Positions 27,627 to 36,425 are shown, counted from the first letter of the stretch. The stretch is DNA of 64,000 nucleotides from Rhodococcus sp. OK302 (GCF_002245895.1 NZ_NPJZ01000001.1:4190501-4254500); one strand, 5' to 3'. The notes: a model not told the origin generated them from the sequence alone. Numbers and translations are program-made.

Positions 27627-28673
27627 CTAAGGCGCGACCGACGCCCTGAGGATGGCAGGCGATGATGTAGGCCGAAGTACACGAGCCACATCGTCGAGCG
27701 GCACAGGTTCGGCGACCAGGGACGCCCACGGATATTTCTCGCACGTTGTCGCGAGCAGTGCCACAGCCCGGCTCAGATGGCGAGGCTCGTAATTGTGCAC
27801 TCCGGTGATGGTCAGCCACCGACGAACAACGTCTTCCGGGTCCACCGCAATGGCTGGCCCTGGAGAGACCGATCCGGCAAGAACTAGTCGGCCGCCAACA
27901 TCGAGGCGCTGTAGTGCAGCATCCACTGCCGTCCACACACCGGAGAAGTCGATGGCGATATCGGTCGTTGCCCCATCGTCGTCGGAGGCGCCGAACCTGT
28001 GGGATTGGCGTTGCCGACTCGGATTCGGTTCAACGACACGCACATCCGCACCGGCTTCAACAGCAGCAGCGGCAGCAGTGACACCGAGCATCCCTGCCCC
28101 AAAGATCAGCACTCGTTTATCTGTAAGATCCCCCGCTGCCTCGAGAGCCGCCATCACTGTCGCAGTTGCACACGCAGCGGGTGCAGCCACCGCATCGGGC
28201 AGAGAGTCGGGCACCAGAGCGATTGCGGTCCCTCTCGGCAGAACAATGTGCGCGGCGTACGACCCGCTCAATGTCCACGGACCCTGTGCCGGTTCGTGTC
28301 CCACCTTGCGTACGTTCACACATTTGGCAGTGAATCCGTTGACACAACGCGCGCAGCGGTTGCAGGGAACCGTCACCGACCACACGATCCGGTCGCCGAC
28401 AGCGAGTGGATGCCCCCACTCCCCCACAACCTGAGGGCGTGCGCCACGTCCGATGGCGATCACCCGCCCGACGGCTTCGTGCCCGAGGATCGACGGACAC
28501 GGTGCATCTCGACGTCCGGACACGGTATGCAGGTCGCTGCCGCAGACTGTGGCAAGGCTGACGCGAACGAGGACATCCCCCGGTCCGAGTTCGGGAATTT
28601 CGAGTTCCCGGATGTCGATGCCGTCGCGGGTCCATACAGCGGCCCGTGTCAGACGAGGAGTGACCTGATCCAT
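27627..28673 (-). CDS. Zinc-dependent alcohol dehydrogenase, phosphonate-associated (HpnZ type)
   Basis: A 348-residue medium-chain dehydrogenase. Catalytic-zinc residues Cys44 (TVCGSDLH), His65 and Glu66 (GHE), and structural-zinc Cys104, 107, 110 and 118 are present. The nucleotide-binding motif is VLIFGAGMLGVTAAAAA. The family member recognised is the putative phosphonate-catabolism-associated alcohol dehydrogenase (HpnZ), supported by position at the end of a phn transport operon. The start at 28673 has AAAGGA 7 bases upstream and overlaps the permease gene by 25 bp. It may oxidise a hydroxyalkyl or aldehyde product of phosphonate breakdown; the reaction is not established. Confidence 0.85.
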   Translation of the reverse strand: MDQVTPRLTRAAVWTRDGIDIRELEIPELGPGDVLVRVSLATVCGSDLHTVSGRRDAPCPSILGHEAVGRVIAIGRGARPQVVGEWGHPLAVGDRIVWSVTVPCNRCARCVNGFTAKCVNVRKVGHEPAQGPWTLSGSYAAHIVLPRGTAIALVPDSLPDAVAAPAACATATVMAALEAAGDLTDKRVLIFGAGMLGVTAAAAAVEAGADVRVVEPNPSRQRQSHRFGASDDDGATTDIAIDFSGVWTAVDAALQRLDVGGRLVLAGSVSPGPAIAVDPEDVVRRWLTITGVHNYEPRHLSRAVALLATTCEKYPWASLVAEPVPLDDVARVLRPTSSPAILRASVAP

Positions 28674-30244
28674 CCGGAAATCCTTTCGACGATGTATACG
28701 ACGGCGAAGATGACGATGACGATCGCGCCGGCGACCTGGAAGTTCAATGTGCGAATCGACTCGAACAGCAGAAACCCGATACCACCTGCACCGACGATGC
28801 CCAAGATGGTGGAGGTGCGGATGTTGACGTCGAGCAGGTACAGACTGGACCCAACCATCGATGGAATAGCCTGCGGTACAACAGCACTGAAGATTTGGTT
28901 CCACCATCCACCGCCGACGGACTTTACTGCGTCGAGGGGGCCGGGGTCGATCTCTTCGACGGCGTCGGCGACGAGTTTGCCCAGGAAACCTACCGAGCCG
29001 ATCGCTAGAGCGCAGGTACCCGCTACCGGCCCGAGTCCGAGAGCTGCGACGAACACCACGGCGAGGATAAGTTCGGGGACGGCACGCACGACCACGATCC
29101 ATGCCCTCGCCAGCCAATAGAGCACCGGATGCGGCGTCACATTGGCAGCGGCCAGGATGCCGACCGGAATCGAGAGTCCGATGCCGATCGCCGTAGATAC
29201 GAAGCCGATGGCGACGGTCTGAACGGTGGCATCGAGCAGATCGACACCGAGAGAGGAGAAGTCAGGCGGCAGCATGCGGCTGAAGACCTCCACGGATGGC
29301 CCGACCCAAGTCAGTAGCGCCCTGGGGTCGATGTCGAGTACGACGAATGAGGCGATGCAGGAGACGATCAGTAGCACCGATGCCCCGATACGCATCGCTC
29401 GATCACGGTGGGGCCCTGCCTTCGACGGGACGAGCAGGGTACGCCTTATGGCGATCGCTACCAGTTCCATCGCGGCGATGATGACCAGAATGACGAGGAC
29501 GATACCAAGCGCCCGCGGATAGATCAGCCCGCGCAACGCATCCTGCAGCGCAAACCCGATCCCACCGGCGCCGACGAATCCTAGTACGACCGACATGCGC
29601 AAATTGATGTCGATGCGGTAGACAAACGCGCCAATCCACGCCGGAACTACTTGCGGAACAACGGCATTGATCATCTCGCGTACGTATCCGACCCCGGTAG
29701 CGCGGATCGCTTCCCGCGGACCACTGTCGGCCTGCTCGATGGCATCGGCAAACAATTTGCCGAGCATGCCGATCGAATGCAGCGCCAGCGCGAGAACACC
29801 GGGCAGAACACCGATACCGAGCGCCCGGACGAACAGAACTGCAAAGAGAAGATCAGGCATGGCCCGGCAGAAGGAGATGATCGCCCGCGCGACACCGTAT
29901 ACCCACGGATGAGGGGTCGTGTTGCGAGCAGCGAGGAATGCCAAGGGAATCGAAGCAATCGCAGCCAGGACGGTTCCCAGTACCGCCATCAGCAGCGTGT
30001 CGAAGGCGAGTGAGACGATGCGACCCGTGTCGTCCACACGTGGCGGAAGCATGCGGGCCAGCAGGCGCTGAACATCGTCAAGGCCGTCGATCAATGTGGC
30101 GGGAGCGAAATCGATGTATCCGGCCGACAGTACGGTCAAGACGACCGCGACCGAGCCCAACGCTGGAAGAAGCCACCGCCGGCGCCGTACATCACTCTGC
30201 GCAGGATCGATTTTCGGAGGTGGTGGACCGAGTGTGATGGTCAC
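28649..30244 (-). CDS. phnE: Phosphonate ABC transporter permease, two fused PhnE domains
   Basis: A 531-residue membrane protein formed of two tandem PhnE-type permease units. Unit 1 (about 20-265) carries ARAIISFCRAMPDLLFAVLF, GMLGKLFADAIE and a late GAGGIGFALQD; unit 2 (about 275-525) repeats these as ARAWIVVVRAVPELILAVVF, GFLGKLVADAVEEID and GAGGIGFLLFE. Each has the BPD_transp coupling pattern. Most PhnE proteins are single and pair as dimers or as PhnE1/PhnE2; here both halves are covalently joined. The start is GTG at 30244, overlapping the phnC stop (GTGA). It transports phosphonates across the cytoplasmic membrane with PhnC and PhnD. Confidence 0.9.
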   Translation of the reverse strand: MTITLGPPPPKIDPAQSDVRRRRWLLPALGSVAVVLTVLSAGYIDFAPATLIDGLDDVQRLLARMLPPRVDDTGRIVSLAFDTLLMAVLGTVLAAIASIPLAFLAARNTTPHPWVYGVARAIISFCRAMPDLLFAVLFVRALGIGVLPGVLALALHSIGMLGKLFADAIEQADSGPREAIRATGVGYVREMINAVVPQVVPAWIGAFVYRIDINLRMSVVLGFVGAGGIGFALQDALRGLIYPRALGIVLVILVIIAAMELVAIAIRRTLLVPSKAGPHRDRAMRIGASVLLIVSCIASFVVLDIDPRALLTWVGPSVEVFSRMLPPDFSSLGVDLLDATVQTVAIGFVSTAIGIGLSIPVGILAAANVTPHPVLYWLARAWIVVVRAVPELILAVVFVAALGLGPVAGTCALAIGSVGFLGKLVADAVEEIDPGPLDAVKSVGGGWWNQIFSAVVPQAIPSMVGSSLYLLDVNIRTSTILGIVGAGGIGFLLFESIRTLNFQVAGAIVIVIFAVVYIVERISGWIRSLLV

Positions 30245-31053
30245 GTCGACCCCGCCACCGACAGCGCATTCTTCTCGGGCTGGATGCGTTGGTAGATCGG
30301 CATGATGTCTTCGCGTAGCAGTCCGGTCGCCGGACGGTCGAGAACGACTTCCCCATCGCGAAGGCCGACCAATCGGTGCGCCCAGCCGAGAGCGAGATCG
30401 ACCTGGTGCAGCGTGCAGACGACTGTCAGTTGTTCTTCGGTGCACACCCGCTGCAACAGGTCCATGACAATGTCGGCATTCTCCGGATCCAGTGAGGCCA
30501 CGGGTTCGTCGGCGAGGACGATGCTCGGTCGCTGCATCAGGGTGCGTGCAATGGCTACGCGCTGCTGCTGCCCGCCGGACAGAGTGTCCGCGCGCCGCTC
30601 GGCGAAATCTGCGAGACCGACCCGATCGAGGCAGTTCAGTGCCTCGATCCGCATCGCCTTCGGGTACGTCAACGCCCCGTAGCGAGGAATCCGTAACCGT
30701 CCGAGCCCACCCACGAGGACGTTCTCGAGACAATTGAGTCGACCGACGAGATTGAAGTGCTGGAAGATGAACCCGACGTTCTTGCGCAGTTCTCGCACGT
30801 GCCGCGATGGCGCGGTGTCGATGTGGGTACCCAGCGCGGTGATGCTGCCGGAAGTGATCGGGTGGAGTCCGTTGATGCAGCGAAGCAGAGTGGACTTGCC
30901 CGAGCCCGAAAGACCGAGCAGTACCAGCATTTCGCCGCGGCGCACGTCAAGGTTGACGTTCTTGAGCGCCGTAGTGGCACCGAAGATCTTCGTGACATCG
31001 CGTGCGCTGACGACGATGTCGTTGGGAGATGTGGGCACGATCAGCCTCGGCAC
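30241..31053 (-). CDS. phnC: Phosphonate ABC transporter ATP-binding protein
   Basis: A 270-residue ABC ATPase. Walker A is GLSGSGKST (residues 47-55), the Q-loop is FIFQHFNLV, the signature LSGGQQQR falls near residue 160, Walker B is VLADEPVASLDPENA, and the switch His is in CTLHQVDLAL. The QHFNLVGRL and ASLDPENA blocks are typical of PhnC. It overlaps phnD by 13 bp upstream and phnE by 4 bp downstream. It energises phosphonate uptake at the inner membrane face. Confidence 0.93.
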   Translation of the reverse strand: MPRLIVPTSPNDIVVSARDVTKIFGATTALKNVNLDVRRGEMLVLLGLSGSGKSTLLRCINGLHPITSGSITALGTHIDTAPSRHVRELRKNVGFIFQHFNLVGRLNCLENVLVGGLGRLRIPRYGALTYPKAMRIEALNCLDRVGLADFAERRADTLSGGQQQRVAIARTLMQRPSIVLADEPVASLDPENADIVMDLLQRVCTEEQLTVVCTLHQVDLALGWAHRLVGLRDGEVVLDRPATGLLREDIMPIYQRIQPEKNALSVAGST

Positions 31054-32009
31054 TTCTCGGAACCGGTGACCTCACATACGTGGCGGACGCCGTCGTAATC
31101 ACTGTCCTTTGCCGGTACTACGCCCCAGGCACGCTCGTCGGTGATGCGGCATTCCTCGGAGCAGATGCCGTCAGCCTGGAAGGCCTCGGAGTTCATGCCT
31201 TCGCTGAATACAGCCTTCAGTTTCGCGATCGCGTCGGCGCCGAGTTCGTCGTTGGCGGCAAACAACGATCCTGCGATCATTTCCGACTTCCAGACAGTCT
31301 TGAGCTCTCCGGGCGCCAGCTCACCGTTGTCGATCATGGTCTTGTCGACCATGGTGTCGAATGCAAAACCCGCGTCGCAGTCTCCGCTCTTGACTGCGAG
31401 TGCCGACGCATCGTGTCCGCCTGCATAGATAGGCGTGACCGCGGCAGAGATGTCCGCTTCCGAACCTGAGGCGATGACACCTTCTTCGATGAGTCCTGCA
31501 GTGGGATAGAGAAATCCGGATGTCGAACTCGGGTCGACGAAGCAGACCTTTTTGCCTGCGTAATCGGAGAGACCGTTGACGGACTTGTTGTCCGAGCGGG
31601 TGATTGCGTAGGACTGGTACCCGGGAGGAGTCCCTTCGTTCTTCACGACAGCACCGAGGGGCGTCATCTGTGCACCGTTGATCCCAGCGACGACGTAGGC
31701 GAAGGGACCGAAGAACGCAAGATCGACGTTGCCGGCAATGAGACCTTCGACCACGCCCGCATAATCGGATGCCTGGACGAATTCAACGGTCGCCCCGGTC
31801 TCACGTTCCAGTCGTTCGATCACCGGGTCGTAGCTTGCCTTGAGATCGGTGGAGTTTTCGGCCGGAATAGCTGCCAGAGTGAGGGTTTTCGGAAATCCCT
31901 GTTCAGTAGTGGTTTCAGCACCGGAGTCGGAACAACCGGAGGCGACGAGCGCAGTGGCGGAGAATAGTGCGGCAGCGATGCCGACGCGGCGGCGAGTGCG
32001 GGTAATCAT
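31041..32009 (-). CDS. phnD: Phosphonate ABC transporter substrate-binding lipoprotein
   Basis: A 322-residue lipoprotein with signal and lipobox LVASGC (Cys26). The mature protein carries AIPAENSTDLKASYDPVIE, the FFGPFAYVVA block and VDPSSTSGFLYPTAGL, which form the ligand pocket of PhnD-type proteins. A conserved pair of C-terminal cysteines (GICSEECRIT) is present. It captures phosphonate (or phosphate-related oxyanions) outside the membrane and delivers it to PhnE. Second gene of the operon, 47 bp downstream of the phnX-like gene. No strong ribosome site is visible. Confidence 0.92.
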   Translation of the reverse strand: MITRTRRRVGIAAALFSATALVASGCSDSGAETTTEQGFPKTLTLAAIPAENSTDLKASYDPVIERLERETGATVEFVQASDYAGVVEGLIAGNVDLAFFGPFAYVVAGINGAQMTPLGAVVKNEGTPPGYQSYAITRSDNKSVNGLSDYAGKKVCFVDPSSTSGFLYPTAGLIEEGVIASGSEADISAAVTPIYAGGHDASALAVKSGDCDAGFAFDTMVDKTMIDNGELAPGELKTVWKSEMIAGSLFAANDELGADAIAKLKAVFSEGMNSEAFQADGICSEECRITDERAWGVVPAKDSDYDGVRHVCEVTGSEKCRG

Positions 32010-32056
32010 GTCGTTGTCCGTTCAGTCGAGTGAAGGCGAGGAGACGAAAGTCGAGT

Positions 32057-32776
32057 TCAGGGCAGGAAGATGTCAGGGAGATCGGCGACGCTGTTCAGAA
32101 CGTGGGTCGCGCCGGCGCTGGTCAAAGTCTCGGCACGGTGCGCACCGGTGAGGACACCGGCAACGATGGACGCCCCCGCCCGCAGACCCGAACGAATGTC
32201 GCTCGAAGTGTCGCCGACGACTGCGACGGCCGCTATGTCACTGACCTGGCTGCGCAGTGCCGCGGCGAGGACAAGATCGGGATACGGGCGGCCGCGAATA
32301 CCATCTCCCGGCGCCAGGTAGGCATTGGCGATCGTGTGCCACCCCAGCGCGTCCAGAATTCGATTCTGCGTGGCCGGGGAAAAGCCTGTCGTCAACACCA
32401 CTGCAACACCGGCCTCGCGGAGTTGTGCGATGGCGTCGCCTGCACCGGGAACTGAGGTCACGCCGCCGGCGATACGCGCATCGTAAGCGGCTTCGAAGGC
32501 ACGATTGGCCGCTTGCGCACGGTCTTCTGCGCCAAAGAGTGCTCGAAAGACTTCGATTTTGGACTGGCCCATCGTTTCGAGGACGTAGCGACGAGCATCT
32601 TCGCGGTCTGCGCCGAACTCGGCGAGACCGACTGCAGTGGCCGCGGCATCAAAGGCTTCGATGACAAGACCATCGTCGGAGACAGTGGTGCCTGCCATGT
32701 CCATGACAACCAGTTCGATTGCGGTTCCAACTGGGGCAGTTTCGCGAAGTACTTGTGTCGCGGTCGAATTCGTCAT
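32057..32776 (-). CDS. Phosphonatase-like HAD hydrolase
   Basis: A 239-residue HAD-superfamily protein. The nucleophile motif is VVMDMAGTTV (Asp26, general acid/base position Ala28 as in PhnX), motif II is VVLTTGFSP, and motif IV is VVGDTSSDIRSGLRAGA. This is the PhnX-like 'phosphonatase-like hydrolase' subgroup. In true phosphonoacetaldehyde hydrolase a Schiff-base lysine precedes a PM(G/P) motif in the cap; here the aligned stretch is VLETMGQSK, so that lysine seems to be missing. The substrate is therefore probably not phosphonoacetaldehyde. It heads the phn operon; PhnF-like operators lie upstream. The start at 32776 is set by family length. Confidence 0.82.
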   Translation of the reverse strand: MTNSTATQVLRETAPVGTAIELVVMDMAGTTVSDDGLVIEAFDAAATAVGLAEFGADREDARRYVLETMGQSKIEVFRALFGAEDRAQAANRAFEAAYDARIAGGVTSVPGAGDAIAQLREAGVAVVLTTGFSPATQNRILDALGWHTIANAYLAPGDGIRGRPYPDLVLAAALRSQVSDIAAVAVVGDTSSDIRSGLRAGASIVAGVLTGAHRAETLTSAGATHVLNSVADLPDIFLP

Positions 32777-32793
32777 GGGACACACGATGCAGG

Positions 32794-32807
32794 TTGGTAT
32801 AGACCAA
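32794..32807. promoter_or_regulatory. GntR/HutC (PhnF-type) operator, site 1
   Basis: TTGGTATAGACCAA, a near-perfect palindrome, lies 18 bases upstream of the phnX-like start. The core TGGTATAGACCA is the operator known for mycobacterial PhnF. On the minus strand it would overlap the promoter of the phn operon, consistent with repression. Confidence 0.8.
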
Positions 32808-32850
32808 GGCGAATCCGTTGCGTGAACTGACAATGAACGGCAGGTGACAT

Positions 32851-32866
32851 CTTGGTCTAGACCAAG
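32851..32866. promoter_or_regulatory. GntR/HutC (PhnF-type) operator, site 2
   Basis: CTTGGTCTAGACCAAG, a perfect 16-bp palindrome centred 58 bp from site 1. It lies just upstream of a GATACT -10-like hexamer (32871-32876) and the regulator ATG at 32886, so it would overlap the -35 region of the regulator promoter. The very short leader suggests near-leaderless translation. Confidence 0.85.
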
Positions 32867-32885
32867 GAATGATACTGTCGGACAC

Positions 32886-33599
32886 ATGGCGGTCGACGCA
32901 AAACCTCGGATGCTCAAGCATCAGATCGTGCGCAAGAATCTCGACGCATTGCTCGACGACCTGTCACCAGGAGACTCGTTTCCCTCCGAACGCGACCTCG
33001 CCGAAAGGTACGACGTGTCTCGGGAAACACTCCGTCAAGCGATGCGCGAATTGCTCGTTGCCGGCCGCATCGAACGGCGTGGTCGAACGACCGTTGTCGC
33101 TGAGCCCAAAGTCGTTCTGCCGCTTGCTATCGGCTCCTACACCGAGGCTGCCCGCGAGAAGGGCATGACCGCCACCCGCGTCCTGGTCGGGTGGTCCGTA
33201 GACAGCGCGGACGACGACCTCGCAGAACTGCTGCAGATCGCACCGGGAGAAGCGGTGATACAACTCGAGCGCGTCTTCACCACAGACGACATGCGGGTCG
33301 GACTGGAAACGACCCGCATCCCCGCCAGCAGAATTCCCGGCCTCATCGACACCTTCGACTACCGACAATCCCTCTACGCCGAACTTCGTTCACGCGGAAT
33401 ACAATTCGATCGCGTCGTCGACAGCATCGAGACGGTACTACCCGACGCCAGAGAAGCAGTATTGCTCACCGTCGACACCCGAACCCCGATGTTCCTACTC
33501 AACCGCGTCTCCTACGACGTGCACGGAGTGCCCATCGAACAGCGGCGATCGCTCTACCGCGGTGACCGCATGACCTTCACCGCAGTCATGCACACCTAA
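32886..33599 (+). CDS. GntR/HutC-family transcriptional regulator (PhnF-like)
   Basis: A 237-residue GntR-family protein. The N-terminal winged helix reads PGDSFPSERDLAERYDVSRE then TLRQAMRELLVAGRIERRG, and the C-terminal UTRA effector domain ends with NRVSYDVHGVPIEQRRSLYR. It is divergent from the phn operon, with two PhnF-type palindromes in the shared intergenic region, so it most likely represses both. Known PhnF controls phosphate/phosphonate uptake in mycobacteria. ATG at 32886 is chosen because the frame upstream crosses the operator. A strong functional link, though the effector is unknown. Confidence 0.88.
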   Translation: MAVDAKPRMLKHQIVRKNLDALLDDLSPGDSFPSERDLAERYDVSRETLRQAMRELLVAGRIERRGRTTVVAEPKVVLPLAIGSYTEAAREKGMTATRVLVGWSVDSADDDLAELLQIAPGEAVIQLERVFTTDDMRVGLETTRIPASRIPGLIDTFDYRQSLYAELRSRGIQFDRVVDSIETVLPDAREAVLLTVDTRTPMFLLNRVSYDVHGVPIEQRRSLYRGDRMTFTAVMHT

Positions 33600-33801
33600 C
33601 AGTCACCACCGATTCTCAGGTCCCGCACATGATGCTGGGCCTGTTGTTGCTGTTCAGCGGCCGACTTCTCAGTCGACGGCTTGTCGTCGGCAATCCGTCG
33701 GATCAACCTGGTGTTCACTCGATTCAACATTAGGTAAACACTATCTAAATACTTCCAAAAATAGACAGGAAACGGCGCCATTCGGTGCAAGAGTACTGAG
33801 T

Positions 33802-33871
33802 GTGGCGCTGAGCGCCACCCGTTTCCGAGGCCCGTTTCCGAGGCCCGTTTCCGAGGCCCGTTTCCGAGGCC
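33802..33871. repeat. 8-bp inverted repeat followed by four 13-bp tandem repeats
   Basis: GTGGCGCT-G-AGCGCCAC (33802-33818) is followed one base later by four exact copies of CGTTTCCGAGGCC (33820-33871). It lies 41 bases before the metallophosphoesterase start and inside its probable 5' leader. The tandem array is not a CRISPR, since there are no spacers. Copy number could vary by slippage and alter leader length. Confidence 0.85.
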
Positions 33872-33912
33872 CGATCGAAATTCCCGAGCGAATTTTTGAG
33901 GAGAACCATTCA

Positions 33913-36399
33913 ATGTCCATCACACAGATGGCAGCGGTTGTAATGGCCGTTTCAAGCGCGATTGCGTGGGGCGCAAGCCCGGTGATGCAACCCAGCGAGG
34001 TCGGCGAGCTCGCCGCACCGAGCTTCAGCCAGGACGGCGGCCGCTATGTGGGCCCCACGACCGTGAAACTCAGCGCACCGGAGGGCGCCGAGATTCGATA
34101 CACGCTGGACGGGTCGACGCCCACTGCGAGCAGCGCTCGCTACACAAGCCCAATCACGATCGACGAATCGTCAAACCTGGCAGCGGTCTCCATCCGTGGC
34201 GAAGAGGTGAGCCCGGCAGAGGTCGCGGGATACCTCATCAAGACGGACGAGGAGCCATTGCTCTCCTTCGTAGTCATGTCTGACATCGAGACCACAACCT
34301 CGGATGACGCCACCAAGGCCCGCTGGAGCAGCTACTTCGACACGATCACGTCGCTTCAGTCACCCGATCTGATCATCTCCAACGGAGATCAGATCTCTGA
34401 CAACAACTTCAACACAGGCCATGACCACGAAGACGTGGTGAATCTTCTGAACCACGGACTGCAGAGCCACGACCTCGACTCGGAGGTACTGGTGACCTTC
34501 GGCAATCACGATGACCGATTGAACGTGATGACACAGCATTACCCGACGGAGTGGTTCCCCCACACCGGCGGCGGCTACTTCGACAAAGTCGTGAACGGCT
34601 ATCACTTTCTCGGGCTCAATACCGAGGCATACAGCGGCGCGCAGCGCACGTGGCTGCAGGAGCGACTGGCCGCCATCACGGCGGAACCGGGTGGGCTGAA
34701 CAAGCCTGTCTTCGTCGTCGCGCATCGTCCCGTGCCCGGAACGGTCAACAACGGCGCTCAGGCCTCGAATCCGACCCTTTCGCAAGACCTCGCTGCCTAC
34801 CCGCAGGCCGTCTACATCTCGGGGCATTCGCACCTGAACCTCAACAGCGAGAAGTCGATTCACCAGAAAGACTTCACCGCGCTGAACGACGGATCGATGT
34901 CCTACGCCCAGATTCCGCGCGACTCGTACCAAATCTACGGCGACAAACTGCTCGACACATTCCCGTTGGCGACTCAGCAGGGGCTCTTCGTCGAGGTATA
35001 CGCCGATCGAACGGAGGTCGACCGGATCGCGTACAACGGCCAGGCCAAGCGGCTGTATCGCAACGGGGAGTGGGAACCGTTCTCGGACAAGCTACCTGCC
35101 GATGGGGCAGGCACCTTGGCAGGCCCGACGTGGAACATCCGCCTGGACGGGTCTACCACCGAGGAGATCAAGGCGAACTTCGCCTACACGGATGCGGCAC
35201 GAACCGACAGCACGCCCCCAGTCATGGGTGCAGACCCCACCATTGAGGCCACGGAGTCCAAAACCGTACTGCGCGTCCCTGCGGCAACCAGCGACGACAT
35301 GGTCTACGGCTACGACGTGAAGGTGTTGGAGGCCGACACAGGCCTTCCGGGTCTTCCGCTCCGGGCGGGAACAGTGGTCTCGAGTGACTTCTTCTTCTCC
35401 CCACGCCCATCGGTCCTCGAAATTCCGTTGTCGGTCAGACTCGGCATCCCGCTGGACTCGGCAACCGCCGAACTGACACCCGGAACCGACTACGTCGCGA
35501 CCGTGACGGCCGTCGACGTATGGGGCGCGCGTTCCGAGCCGAAACAGCTCGAGTTCACCACACCGGGTACCCGGCCGACCGGGCTTCCCGTCATCGACAC
35601 CACGACCCAAGGCAACTGGATCGGCACGTACGGTGCCCTCGGCTACGCGATCCCGAGCGACGCATCCAGCCTGCCCGATGGCGTCACCGTCACGCCGGCG
35701 AGCGGCACTGCGGCATACGCGTGGGAACCGACCTCGACGCACGCGGCGGCGCTGCAAGTGCCGCCGGCGGGAACAAGCCGACGCGCGGCGACCTGGTTCG
35801 GCACACCGGCGCAGGTGGATGTCGCGATCGCGGACGGTGACGCGTACACGTTGCGCGTCTACGTGAACAGCTACGACACGGCTCGACAGCAGACCGTTGC
35901 GCTGTACAGCACCGACGGCACTGCTCTGACACCCGTCCAGGCCGTCGCGGACAACAAGCACGGGATGTGGCTTTCGTACCAAATCGACCAGTCGGTGCAG
36001 GTCAGGGCTTCGGCCACCTCAGGCCCGAACGGCGTACTCGGGGGCATCTTCTTCGATGCGGCCGAGGTGGATGCTCCGTCGGCACCGAACTTCACCGACC
36101 CCGGACCCGTCACGCTCGATGCTGTTGCCGGAACGGCATTGACCCGTGAGTTCACGGTCACCGGAAACCCCACGCCCACCGTCACCGTGCTCGACGATTC
36201 GAAGCTGCCCACCGGTATGACCTTCACCGACGGTGCACTGTCCGGAACACCCACCACCGCAGGCACTTACACGTTCATCCTCGAAGCGGCCAACGGTGTC
36301 GATCCTGATCTAACACTCACCGTCACCGTCAATGTCACCGCTGCACCAGTGGTTGACCCGCCCGCGACCGGATCCCTCGGATCGATCTTCGGCAGCTGA
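33913..36399 (+). CDS. Secreted metallophosphoesterase with chitobiase-like and Ig-like domains
   Basis: An 828-residue exported protein. After a signal-like N-terminus (MAAVVMAVSSAIAWGA) comes a chitobiase C-terminal-type domain (about 30-105: IRYTLDGSTPTASSARYTSP). A calcineurin-type metallophosphoesterase follows (about 115-370) with SDIE, NGDQISDNN, FGNHDD, VAHRPVPG and SGHSHLN metal-binding motifs. A middle all-beta region and a C-terminal putative Ig (He_PIG-like) domain (about 715-810) follow, and the protein ends GSLGSIFGS. GAGGAG lies 10 bases before ATG at 33913. Probably hydrolyses phosphate esters at the cell surface; the neighbouring phosphonate operon suggests phosphorus scavenging. 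A strong terminator follows. Confidence 0.85.
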   Translation: MSITQMAAVVMAVSSAIAWGASPVMQPSEVGELAAPSFSQDGGRYVGPTTVKLSAPEGAEIRYTLDGSTPTASSARYTSPITIDESSNLAAVSIRGEEVSPAEVAGYLIKTDEEPLLSFVVMSDIETTTSDDATKARWSSYFDTITSLQSPDLIISNGDQISDNNFNTGHDHEDVVNLLNHGLQSHDLDSEVLVTFGNHDDRLNVMTQHYPTEWFPHTGGGYFDKVVNGYHFLGLNTEAYSGAQRTWLQERLAAITAEPGGLNKPVFVVAHRPVPGTVNNGAQASNPTLSQDLAAYPQAVYISGHSHLNLNSEKSIHQKDFTALNDGSMSYAQIPRDSYQIYGDKLLDTFPLATQQGLFVEVYADRTEVDRIAYNGQAKRLYRNGEWEPFSDKLPADGAGTLAGPTWNIRLDGSTTEEIKANFAYTDAARTDSTPPVMGADPTIEATESKTVLRVPAATSDDMVYGYDVKVLEADTGLPGLPLRAGTVVSSDFFFSPRPSVLEIPLSVRLGIPLDSATAELTPGTDYVATVTAVDVWGARSEPKQLEFTTPGTRPTGLPVIDTTTQGNWIGTYGALGYAIPSDASSLPDGVTVTPASGTAAYAWEPTSTHAAALQVPPAGTSRRAATWFGTPAQVDVAIADGDAYTLRVYVNSYDTARQQTVALYSTDGTALTPVQAVADNKHGMWLSYQIDQSVQVRASATSGPNGVLGGIFFDAAEVDAPSAPNFTDPGPVTLDAVAGTALTREFTVTGNPTPTVTVLDDSKLPTGMTFTDGALSGTPTTAGTYTFILEAANGVDPDLTLTVTVNVTAAPVVDPPATGSLGSIFGS

Positions 36400-36425
36400 C
36401 CTTTCTGCCCGTATCGACACGAATC

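Noticed and set aside
33820..33871. Four tandem 13-bp units considered as CRISPR
   Set aside because: Units are contiguous with no spacers and no cas genes nearby.
35092..35982. Minus-strand frame of 296 codons inside the metallophosphoesterase gene
   Set aside because: Arg/Gly-rich antisense shadow of a gene with clear motifs.
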